This document shows, piece by piece, positions 18,501-25,942 of a DNA stretch of 34,797 nucleotides. Origin of the DNA: Pelargonium nanum (taxonomy: Eukaryota > Streptophyta > Magnoliopsida > Geraniales > Geraniaceae). Under the pieces are notes generated by a model. It was not told where the DNA came from and did not search any database. It was given only the letters and a program-made list of their open reading frames with translations. Numbering within the stretch: the stretch's first letter is position 1; every line of letters begins with the position of its first letter. The translations under genes were made by a program, and so were the position numbers. The stretch covers positions 1 to 34,797 of the forward strand of contig JAYMTF010000505.1 in assembly GCA_036897485.1 (NCBI GenBank). The letters are read 5' to 3'.

Positions 18501-20132
18501 CATAACTTCTGTCTACCTATACACATTCAAACAACCGATTCATTAATCAGTATTTACGGCTGCCGAAATAGAAGCTAAATTTTCTAAATGTTCCTCATAC
18601 CATAATTTCTGTTTCCTTAAACCATGACTCTTCACATCCAAAAACATAGATAAAAAAAATCACCGAATTTGATAATCAAGCTAGGGCTAGTGTGTATCAA
18701 CATTGAAACAAATTAACACTCATAACACAAACAAAAACATGAAAGTCCCATCTAATCTAAGTCAACACAAACAGGACTAGTCCCTGAAACTGATTTTCAT
18801 TATGCTCTTCGCGAAATGTTCAACCAAAACCAATAAAGAAGGAAATGTTATTTACAGTATTTGACAAATGCAAATTCCTTTCATGTCCCATAATAATTAG
18901 CATAACTTCCGTTTACCAGTACACATTCAAGCAACCGATTCTTTAAACTGCATTTACGGCTGCCGAAAAATAAGTTAACTTTTCTAAATGTTCCTCATAA
19001 CATAATTTCTGTTTCCTTAACCATGACTCTTCACATCCAAACACACACACCAAAAGAAGAAGAAAAAGAAAAACTGAATTCGACAATCAAGCTAGAGCTA
19101 GTGTGTATCAACATTGAAACAAGTCATATAACTTCTGTCCACCAATACACATTCAATCAACCGATTCTTTAAACTGCATTTACGGCTGCCGAAAAATAAG
19201 CTAAATCTTCTAAATGTTCCTCATACCATAATTTCTGTTTCCTTAACCATGACTCTTCGCATCCAAGCACACACACCAAAAGAAGGGAAAAAAATAATAA
19301 TAAACTGAATTTGACAATCAAGCTAGAGCTAGTGTGTATCAACATTGAAACAAGCCACATAACTTCTGTCCACCAACACACATTCAAACAACCGATTCTT
19401 GAAACTAGAAACTGCATTTACGGAATCCGAAAAATAAGCTAAATCTTCTAAATGTTCCTCATACCATAATTTCTGTTTCCTTAACCATGACTCTTCCATC
19501 CAAACACACACACCAAAAGAAGGAAATGAAAAGAAGAAGAAAAAAAACTGAATGCCACAATCAAGCTAGTGTGTATCCACATTGAAACAAGTCACATAAC
19601 TTCTATCCACCAATACACATTCAATCAACCGATTCCTGAATCTTGTAAATGCATTTACGGCTGCCGAAAATTAAGCTAAATCCTCTAAATGTTCCTCATA
19701 CCATAATTTCTGTTTCTTTAATCATGACTCTTCACATCCACCAAACACAAGCCAGAAAAAAAAAATCCCCGAATTCGACATTCGAGCTAGGGCTAGTGTG
19801 TATCAACATTGGAACAAATAAACACTCACAACCCAAACAAAAACATGGAAGTGCCATCTAACCTAAGAGTCAACAGAAACAAGATTATCAACTCAAGCTG
19901 ATTACCAACACACAATTCACCTCAAAAAAACCAAACTTCATTGAATCAAATAGCTTACTATGTAAGAGAGAGCAACATCAGGGTCGATGCTTTCATCGTA
20001 ATCATCATTGTCATGGTACGAGAAAGCCTCTCCTTCTTCAAGCTCAGTCTCCTCCATATCTCCACCAACCCCTCCAGAATCAAATCCCAAAGCTAGACCC
20101 TTCCTTGCATCTCTACTTCCCACAGAAATCAT
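9536..20132 (-). CDS. CW-type zinc-finger protein, plant CWZF family (complete, 11 coding exons)
   Basis: Coding exons in transcript order: 20132-19959, 17714-17642, 17553-17423, 17302-16904, 16804-15648, 14999-14575, 14480-12577, 12490-12330, 11344-11184, 10492-10332, 9730-9536. All are GT-AG. The frame is 4941 nt and codes for 1646 residues. An acidic N-terminus (MEETELEEGEAF, then a D/E run) leads into a conserved start (YIDEKLQDVLGHFQKDFEGG, about 57-76; KFGGYGSFLPTYQRSP follows). The CW domain spans about 612-655: Trp612, Cys615, Cys618, Trp621, Trp637, Cys639 and Cys651 fit W-x2-C-x2-C-x2-W...W-x-C...C. Cys651 lies across an intron from the rest. CW domains bind histone H3 methylated at Lys4, so a nuclear chromatin-reader role is expected from the family. 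Residues about 787-1421 are a long, charged, Ser/Lys-rich and probably disordered segment with basic nuclear-localisation-like stretches (PKKRRVK) and an alternating Ser-Lys run. The last about 220 residues are a conserved helical C-terminus (YFEAVLKFLRAASIIES; ALSALAYKCVELAYMRV). Confidence 0.95.
9892..10071. mobile_element. hAT-like MITE, copy 2, with perfect 8-bp target-site duplication
   Basis: The left end TAGAGCTGACAATTTG and the right end (reverse complement TAGAGCCGGCAAATTA) are inverted repeats. The direct repeat ATGTATAT flanks both sides (9884-9891 and 10072-10079). An 8-bp target-site duplication is the hallmark of hAT transposons. The 180-bp interior is GGGTT/AACCC-rich with the family motif CCCAAAAATTAATCGGG and no reading frame. 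It lies in the last intron (9731-10331) of the CW zinc-finger gene. The perfect duplication suggests it is the youngest of the copies here. Confidence 0.85.
10586..10805. mobile_element. Long-inverted-repeat MITE-like element in the CW zinc-finger gene
   Basis: About 70 bases at the left (CTAACCAACTTCATCATCAC ... TTTTATGACCTCAAAATCGA) match the reverse complement of the right end (CTAACCGTTCTCATCACCAT ... TTTTATGTCCTCAAAATTGA). The two arms enclose about 80 bases of unrelated AT-rich sequence. It sits in the intron at 10493-11183. No convincing target-site duplication was found, so the superfamily is open. It has no coding capacity. Confidence 0.65.
10918..11060. mobile_element. Short inverted-repeat element with a GC-rich core
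   Basis: AATGGCTAAGACTCAGCCAA at the left matches the reverse complement of the right end (AATGGTCGAGACTCAGCCAA). Between them is an unusually GC-rich core for this region (GGGCGGGAGCTCCGCTCCGC near 10958 and GGGGCGGGTATGG near 10995). It lies in the same intron as the element at 10586-10805. The symmetry suggests a small MITE or foldback element; no target-site duplication is clear. Confidence 0.5.
13200..13243 (-). repeat. Short-period codon repeat encoding an alternating Ser-Lys run
   Basis: Inside the large exon of the CW zinc-finger gene the DNA is a near-perfect 6-base repeat (plus strand TTACTC/TTGCTC/TTACTT). It translates on the minus strand as about seven Ser-Lys pairs near residue 1200. 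Such tracts are prone to length change by slippage. In the protein it adds to the disordered, RS/SK-like charged region. Confidence 0.8.
15101..15530. mobile_element. 430-bp element with long (about 75-base) terminal inverted repeats
   Basis: The left end begins TAACCCGTAGTATTGC and continues with AACTAACCTAAAGAATTTTT and ACCTTAAGT. The reverse complement of the right end shows the same order: TAACCCGTAGTATTGC, CAACTAACCTAAAGAATTTT, TACCTTAAGT. The middle is AT-rich with a short GA microsatellite (about 15400-15416) and no coding frame. It lies in the 648-base intron (15000-15647) that splits the CW domain. Long inverted repeats suggest a Mutator-like or foldback MITE; no clear target-site duplication was found. 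Confidence 0.75.
17715..19958 (-). other. First coding intron of the CW zinc-finger gene (2.24 kb)
   Basis: The donor is ACATA|GTAAGC next to 19958 and the acceptor is TTCAAAG| next to 17715. Joining it out restores the family-typical junction SYI|DEKLQDVLG. Most of the intron (about 18045-19900) is a tandem array described separately. The remaining part, 17715-18045, is unremarkable AT-rich sequence. Confidence 0.85.
18045..19900. repeat. Tandem array of six diverged units in two size classes
   Basis: The anchor AACCGATTC occurs at 18134, 18533, 18933, 19159, 19390 and 19627 (spacings 399, 400, 226, 231 and 237). A second anchor, GCTAG(R)GCTAGTGTGTATC, occurs at 18278, 18680, 19091, 19322, 19565 (shortened) and 19786. 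Every unit contains TTACGGCTGCCGAAA-like sequence, CTCATACCATAATTTCTG and CCATGACTCTTC. The long units carry about 165 extra bases, including CAACCAAAACCAATAAAGAA, that the short units lack. The array therefore looks like amplification of a deletion derivative. The short frames it contains are artefacts of the repetition. Confidence 0.85.
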
Positions 20133-20173
20133 TCAAAAAAAAAACCCAACTTTTTTTCAAAAAACACAAAAAC

Positions 20174-20233
20174 TCAAAACCGCACCTCCTCGTTCTCTTC
20201 CACAGCCCGAACCCAAAACTGTCTTCGACCCAT
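20174..20233 (-). CDS. Possible upstream ORF in the CW zinc-finger 5' leader (19 codons)
   Basis: On the minus strand an ATG at 20233 opens a 19-codon frame (MGRRQFWVRAVEENEEVRF, then TGA), ending 41 bases before the main start at 20132. If the proposed leader intron is spliced, it is retained in the mature leader and could lower translation of the main frame. It is short and not recognised as a conserved peptide. A role is only inferred. Confidence 0.35.
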   Translation of the reverse strand: MGRRQFWVRAVEENEEVRF

Positions 20234-20243
20234 TAAACAGGAC

Positions 20244-20381
20244 CTAAGCCCCACCAAAACCCAGAATCGATTTGACCATAAACAATCAAAATCAAAATCA
20301 AACCCGCATCGGAACCACCGAACCCAGAATTTGACGATCAAAATTTCCCCAAAATTATTTATAAAAAATTCAAGCTTTTAC
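20244..20381 (-). other. Probable 5' leader intron of the CW zinc-finger gene
   Basis: The minus strand shows a donor AGATCG|GTAAAAG next to 20381 and an acceptor TTTGGTGGGGCTTAG| next to 20244, with a T-rich interior of 138 bases. Removing it would delete two out-of-frame ATGs from the leader. Transcription probably starts near 20480-20510, where the T/A-rich sequence changes to leader-like sequence. No clear TATA box is visible. Confidence 0.45.
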
Positions 20382-20499
20382 CGATCTTTGCTCGAAACTG
20401 GTTGCCCAGTTGGAGAATCTGGAAATTTGGATCGAATGTTTCGATCTCTATAGCTCAAATCGATTAGCAGACAGAGACTCTGAATTTTTTTTTGGGTGT

Positions 20500-22330
20500 G
20501 TTTTAGAGCAGCCGCGTTTTTTTTTCTCCTATTTTATTTTTGTTTTTGGGTTTTTTTCTTTGTAATTCGCTTTCTGTTTGGAGAAATATTTTTTTTCATT
20601 TTAATCCACAAAATGAAACGTGCCGAACGATTTTTATGTTTTGACCCCTCAACTTTTCTTTTTTGTACTTTGGGCTTGTCTGAGTGAGACGTTATGTGGC
20701 AACACCATTTGCTTGCAAAGTGCGTGTCTACACGCTCTTCTTGCTAATTTAATAAATAATTATCCAAATCTTCATTTCAAGCAAAAACATTTCATTAAAT
20801 AACCTAAATCAAATAAGAGGTGATTTAGTTGATATGGTTTAGCTCAAGCAAAAAATAATAAAGTTGTTTGGAATGGGTTTTCTCAAAATATCAATTTTAT
20901 GATCCTAATTTAAAATTCATGAATGAGAATGAATGTGATACTTTCATTTTTCATGTTTAGAATATGACATTTTGGTCATGAGAATTGAGAATCGCATTCT
21001 CTTTTTCATTTTGAACTCTTTAATCCAAATATTACCAAGTGTTTGGCTTTTCTTTGCGTGTTTTGTCACAAATCATGACAAAACTAGAGTATTTTATAAC
21101 TAGATTGTCTTACGAATGTTATTAATAAATCATACATAATTTATGTACGAAAAAATAATTGAGTACTCATTTTAAGACAAACAAATTTAACAAGAGACTA
21201 GAGAGATATATTTCAGATTCAAAAATAATAGAAAAAATAAATCATAAATAAATTTGAATTAAGGAATAAATTATTTTTTGAAAAGTTAATTAAGGAATAA
21301 ATTGATCAATAAAATATGATCAATTTCATACTCGATTCTTAAATTTATTATTGTATATCATTTGATTAGTTAATAGTAGGTCGCCTAATTAACTTCACCT
21401 AAGATTCCACAAATCCCATCAAATCTTGTTCATTAATGTTCAATCGGTCTATAGTTTGAACCATATTTGGAAAATTATAAGATTATTTCAGTCGGTGATA
21501 AAGAAAAAGCGTTATATAGCATATTAGGTAAGAAAAAATATGAGAGTGTACAAACCCTTAGTTAGAGCAAAATGCAAGTTCAAGATTTCCTTGGAGCCAC
21601 CAAAATAGTTCGAAAACATGGTATCAAATGATTTGATCAAGACATTAAATGAGATTTCTCGTTGATCGATTATATTTTTAATGAGTATGAAAAAAAAGAA
21701 TATTCTAAAAGCTTCGTCGGCTTGGGGATAAGAGAATTCGTGGGGTGTGGCTTCATCGAAAGTAGAGTTGGAGGAGGAGTGTCTTGTATGCGGGCAGCAA
21801 GAAGAGTCAATCAAATCGAACCGGTATTTACATTCGGTACAAAATTTAAATTGTACCCTCTAAACTTAAATAATCTTAATAAAAAAACATTCAAAAAAAT
21901 GTCTAAACTAGAAAAGGCGCGTGTCATGTAAACAGAGTCCAGCGAGTAGCAGCTGGTTTTGTGTCAGGCGGCGGAGACCAGCATGCGAAATGCCAGACAA
22001 GAATTCTGTGGCACTTATCTAAATACCAACAAATTTAGGGTTCTTTTCATAAATACGAAATCTTCTGTGAAAATTACAAAGTTTTGTTATGGTAATGAAA
22101 ACAGAAGCTCCTGAAGTAAACTTGCTCGTGTGAAATGACCAAACTGTCCTTGTACTTTGTGTGGCTCTGGTGACCACAGAGTCTCTCAGTTTTGAACATC
22201 TTCAAGTACATTACTTCCAATTTTTTTATGATTATTTCATTTAATTGTATTTATTTTGTGCTCAATATATAAATAATTCACATAAATATAATGAATATTA
22301 TTTATTATTTATAGTTAGGTATAAATGATT
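20500..22330. other. Intergenic region, upstream side of the CW zinc-finger gene
   Basis: The first 300 bases presumably include the promoter of the minus-strand gene. Around 20861-21050 is a MITE-like stretch with internal inverted pieces (GAATGAGAATGAATGTGAT against GAGAATCGCATTCTC) and GTTTGG near both ends; I could not define its borders. 21100-21520 is very AT-rich. 21540-21930 has overlapping short frames on both strands that match nothing I recognise. 21930-22200 is less AT-rich (GGCGGCGGAGACCAGCATG near 21968), also unidentified. Confidence 0.5.
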
Positions 22331-23335
22331 TATTGTTCACTAAGTGGGGATAAATAGAGGCGGCGAATATGGTTTTGAGTCAAATTCATGTTGAAGATTT
22401 AACGTTGAAGCTAGAATGTTTAATTTTTTGCGAGTTTTGAATAAAGTTCAGGTTTACATGTAGAGTATGCATATATGTCTGACTAGATATGAAAACCGGT
22501 CCAGCCAAATTTATGCTATTGAACACACAAATGTGGGTTAGATACCAAGTGTCTATGAGTAAACCTGACAACTTATTCATATTCTAAAGTAATTTCTGAA
22601 ATATGCGAACCGCAAAAAAACATGTGAGATTTTATCAGATTATTTTTTATCAGTTCTAATGTGTCTCATCAAATAGTGAAACATGTTGAGAATGCTAAAC
22701 CGATTTTAGATTTAGACGAGTTTTACATGTAAAATGCATAAGATGTATAGTCCAACCCGCAATTTCTTCAATATAAAACATGACATTGGTGGGTCCATTT
22801 TATGCCACATTAACTTGCAAAGTCGGTTTTCACGTTGAAAATACCTAACTTGTAGTCCTTTTTTAGTCGAGTCGGATTTACATATAAATGTGTGAGTTTG
22901 TATTTTCCGACTCCACAAAAAAGATGATTGAGTCCATGTGATCTCAATCCACACAATAAAATGATTCAAAGTTAGACGCCAACAAATTAGGGTCCAAATT
23001 ATTAGTTTTAGAGAAAACTACGAATAAATTAAATTTTATATCGACTATTTACTTTTAACCATACCAAATTATAACCATATATAAAATAAAAATACTTATG
23101 TAGAATCAAATCCACACATTTGGTAATTCATAATTAGGCCCTAATATGCAACCAAATCAAAACAATTAAGGAAAGAAACTATAGAATATTTGTGGTATAT
23201 TCTCTAATAGCAAGAGATGAAGATAAAGATAAAGAATATGCTTCAATTTATATAGTCTCATGTTATGACCCATTAATCTAATCATTTTAATATTGGAAAT
23301 TTTGTGTTTCAAGTGCATTTGGTACATGCACTTAA
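22330..23335. other. Intergenic region with degenerate GAGTC/GGGTC-type repeat relics
   Basis: Two stretches (about 22360-22580 and 22690-22970) contain pieces such as AAACCGGTCCAGCC, GTCCAACCCGCAATTTCTTC, TCGGTTTTCACGTTGAAAATACC and GAGTCGGATTTACAT. They resemble each other in inverted orientation and resemble parts of 33540-33720. They may be decayed members of the same class as the intronic MITEs, but no ends or target-site duplications can be defined. No gene is visible. Confidence 0.4.
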
Positions 23336-23428
23336 CTTTTGGCGCCATCGATAAATATTCGTAAATACATTATTGTCTATTAATGCATGAACGTTCATGA
23401 GAAATTGTTTGTAAGAAGACGACGTCAA

Positions 23429-23472
23429 CACCACCACCACCAGCACCCGTAGCAACTACGGTGGCGGTGGTC
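23429..23472. other. GC-rich imperfect hairpin
   Basis: A run of ACC triplets ending ACCCGTAG is followed by CAA and then CTACGGTGGCGGTGGT, which can pair with it as an imperfect stem. It stands out against AT-rich surroundings and lies next to repeat block B (about 23335-23435). It could be a chance product of triplet repeats. No function is proposed. Confidence 0.4.
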
Positions 23473-23635
23473 GAAAACGGATGAGAAAGCCAGTGAGGGA
23501 GATCGCTGAAATCCAACCGAATGAGAAAGTCTTATGTTAACAAAATTAATTAAATAATAAGAGAAATTATAAATGACTACATGTGCTAGACATTTTTCGT
23601 AATGGGTAATCCTGAACATTTTTCGAGGGTCAATC

Positions 23636-23890
23636 TCAATCCAACCAACTATGACTGAACATTTTTCGAGGGTCAATCCAACCAACTATGACTGACATAA
23701 AATCATAGGGTTGAGCAAGAGCTCGAGCCACACAATTCGCAGACTTACTAACAGAAGATAAACAAACCATTAATACTACCCGAGATGAGCCAGTGTCTCT
23801 TAAAGCCAAACCAAAGACACCGGTATCTTCTCCTTCGATCTGAATCAAGTGAACCACTTCCTCTGACTCGATCTCCACTGTGACGTTATG
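23636..23890 (-). pseudogene. RNase H-like (RVT_3) fragment, copy 1
   Basis: The minus strand reads VEIESEEVVHLIQIEGEDTG, then LALRDTGSSR and SSVSKSANCVARALAQ. This follows the pattern of the plant RVT_3 RNase H-like domain: an E-S-D-like position, V.LI, a D-I-like helix, then V.R.AN.VAH.LA. The domain is found in LINE-type retrotransposons and in domesticated plant proteins. Only the C-terminal half is present, without upstream catalytic parts or a plausible start. It is likely a retrotransposon-derived relic. Confidence 0.6.
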
Positions 23891-24973
23891 CCAGTGGAGA
23901 ACATAAATGTTATTTTGAGACCGAATTAAATGTTATTTTGAGACCGAATTAAAACGAACCATTCACGGTTTATATTAAATACACGATTATAGTATTTTTT
24001 GTACAAACCCTTGGTATCTACAAAAAGATCTTAAATCACTCTGCATAACAGGGCATGAACATTGAAATTGAAGCAAAACAAGAATCTACATTTCTCTACG
24101 CCGCCAGTATCATAATTTGGTGTCATTTGGCACCATCGATAAATATTCGTAAATACATTATTGTCTATTAATACATGAATGTTCATTAGAAATTGTTTGT
24201 AAGAAGTCGTCACCGCCGCCATCATTAAGTCCAACCAACCTGCAGTAGCATGTTTTGACTGACATCTCAGCAGTGACTGCCACGTCATCACTCAGGGGTC
24301 TAAAAATGATTTTGTCTCTTATGGACTGACATTTTTATTTTAGGTTTAATTCTTAATTGAAGGTTCATTCCACGCTAGATACGAAGTCCATACGTGCATG
24401 TCACATCATCACACCGTCTTATTTTTTTCATCATTTTGGGGTGTTTATTGGTCAAAGACTAGATCAAACTAAAATTCCTATAATTGTTTTAACCAATTAA
24501 TCAATTATGCCATGTTCCATTAATTGAACATCATTTGACGTCCTTTCGACTCGTATGGTCGAGTCAAGGTGACATCGATCGACTCTCCCAAACACGGGTC
24601 CCGGTGCCTTATCAGAGTTCATGCTAAAAACCAGCTGCTCCTCTTTTTCAGTCTTGAAGAGTCGAAAAAAGTAATGCGATTTGTCCAAGTAATCGATTGT
24701 GTCATGTTCCATTACTCGGACATCATTTCACACGACATTTGGAACATACATATAAATATAAATAAAGAAACAATTTAATGTAATAAAAGGTGATGAAAAG
24801 TTTTTGGTTTCTTATTTAGTTGATAACAAAAATATTTTTAAATAATTCATATTACAATGACTCATTTTGTTTAATTTTTTTTAATATATATTTTATAAAA
24901 AATTAGTAGGTACTTTTAGTCGGATGGATGGTTAGATATCCACCTTCTAGCCAATCTATCAACTTAACAAATG

Positions 24974-25231
24974 AACATGAAATCGTTTGGGTAGGTCCAT
25001 AACATGACCTTCCTTATTTTTCTGGCAAAATTCAAGGGAACGCTCGTGCCTAGCTCTTGGCCTTTTTTGAGCTGGATGGCGAACCCGGCTAGTGTGTTTT
25101 TATTTACTCTAATTTCAGTATAAATCAAGTTGTTTTTCTTTTTTCTACGGTGTATGCACCTTGATCCCTTCTTGGGATCCTTTTCATATCAATATATGGT
25201 ACTTTTTGCTGATAAAAAAAAAACATGGAAT
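24974..25231 (+). mobile_element. 5'-truncated LINE-like 3' end with poly(A) and target-site duplication
   Basis: The segment ends GGTGTATGCACCTTGATCCC ... TTTTCATATCAATATATGG ... GCTGATAAAAAAAAA, which resembles the 3' tails of plant L1-type LINEs. The near-identical 10-mers AACATGAAAT (24974-24983) and AACATGGAAT (25222-25231) flank it as a probable target-site duplication. The body is about 230 bases, so only the 3' UTR survived, as expected of 5'-truncated insertions. It lies in the spacer between B' and A'. Confidence 0.6.
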
Positions 25232-25399
25232 TGGAGTAGCAACACGACCTTTAATCAACCTTGTACATCTCATTTGTTTTCTCTTCATTTTTAGAATCGG
25301 ATATTTATTAAAATGGTCTCTACGTTATAAATAGATCAAAATAATCGTTGGCACTAACTTAATTCAACGTTGACATTATTGAGTTACAATCAATGTAAA

Positions 25400-25835
25400 G
25401 GCCCGAGGGTCAATCCAATCAACCATGCTTGACATAAAATCAAAGGGCTGAGCAATAACTTGAGCCACATAATTCACAAACTCACTAACAGAAGATAAAA
25501 CAAAACCATTGATACTACCTGAGATGAGCCGATGTCTCTCAAAGCTAAACCAATGACACCGGTATCCTCCCCTTCCATCTGAATCAAGCGAACCACTTCC
25601 TCCGACTCGATCTCCACTGTGACGTTATGCCAGTGGAGAACATAGATGTTATTGTGAAACCAAATTAAAACGGACCATTCATGGTTCATATTAAACACGA
25701 TTATAGTATTTTTGTACAAACCCTTGGTAGAAAAATCTACAAAAAGATCTTAAATCGATCTGCATAACAAGGCATGAACATTGAAATTAAAGCAAAACAA
25801 GAGTCTGCATTTCTTTACGGCGCCAGTATCACAAG
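25400..25835 (-). pseudogene. RNase H-like (RVT_3) fragment, copy 2 (block A')
   Basis: On the minus strand VEIESEEVVRLIQMEGEDTG and LALRDIGSSQ match copy 1. A 2-base length difference (AAACAAAACC against AAACAAACC) then shifts the frame, so the following SANCVARALAQ-like part is out of frame. This is decayed non-coding sequence. It ends about 110 bases before the stop of the SPATA20-like gene and could overlap that gene's 3' UTR. Confidence 0.6.
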
Positions 25836-25942
25836 GTTATTTGCAAATCTGCAATTTCTTGTTTCATCTTTATCATAATTTGATGAAATGTATAGGTACT
25901 AAAGCTCGAAACAAAGCTAAACCAAACAATTCAGATGTAACA

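Larger units (their letters stand above)
23335..24290. repeat. First B-A unit of a duplicated intergenic segment
   Basis: Block B (about 23335-23435; contains CATCGATAAATATTCGTAAA) is followed by block A (about 23630-24110). The same pair occurs again as B' (about 24128-24220) and A' (about 25400-25835). B and B' are about 90 percent alike by eye. A and A' share about 400 bases, including CTCGATCTCCACTGTGACGT. Within A a 37-43-base stretch with CATTTTTCGAGGGTCAAT is itself repeated in tandem (near 23613 and 23656), as is ATGTTATTTTGAGACCGAAT (near 23907 and 23929). Confidence 0.75.

Noticed and set aside
19169..19511. Two overlapping minus-strand frames that both contain SWLRKQKLWYEEHLEDLAYFS
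   Set aside because: They look like a repeated protein motif, but they lie inside the first intron of the CW zinc-finger gene and arise because the intron is a tandem DNA array. The neighbouring unit copies break the frame and there is no family match.
18045..19900. Regularly spaced repeats considered as a CRISPR-like array
   Set aside because: Units are 226-400 bases long, diverged, without short identical repeats and unique spacers, and sit in a plant intron.
21524..21931. Overlapping frames on both strands suggestive of a gene or retrotransposon fragment
   Set aside because: Neither translation matches a family I recognise. There is no splice pattern or start context, and the surroundings are AT-rich intergenic DNA.
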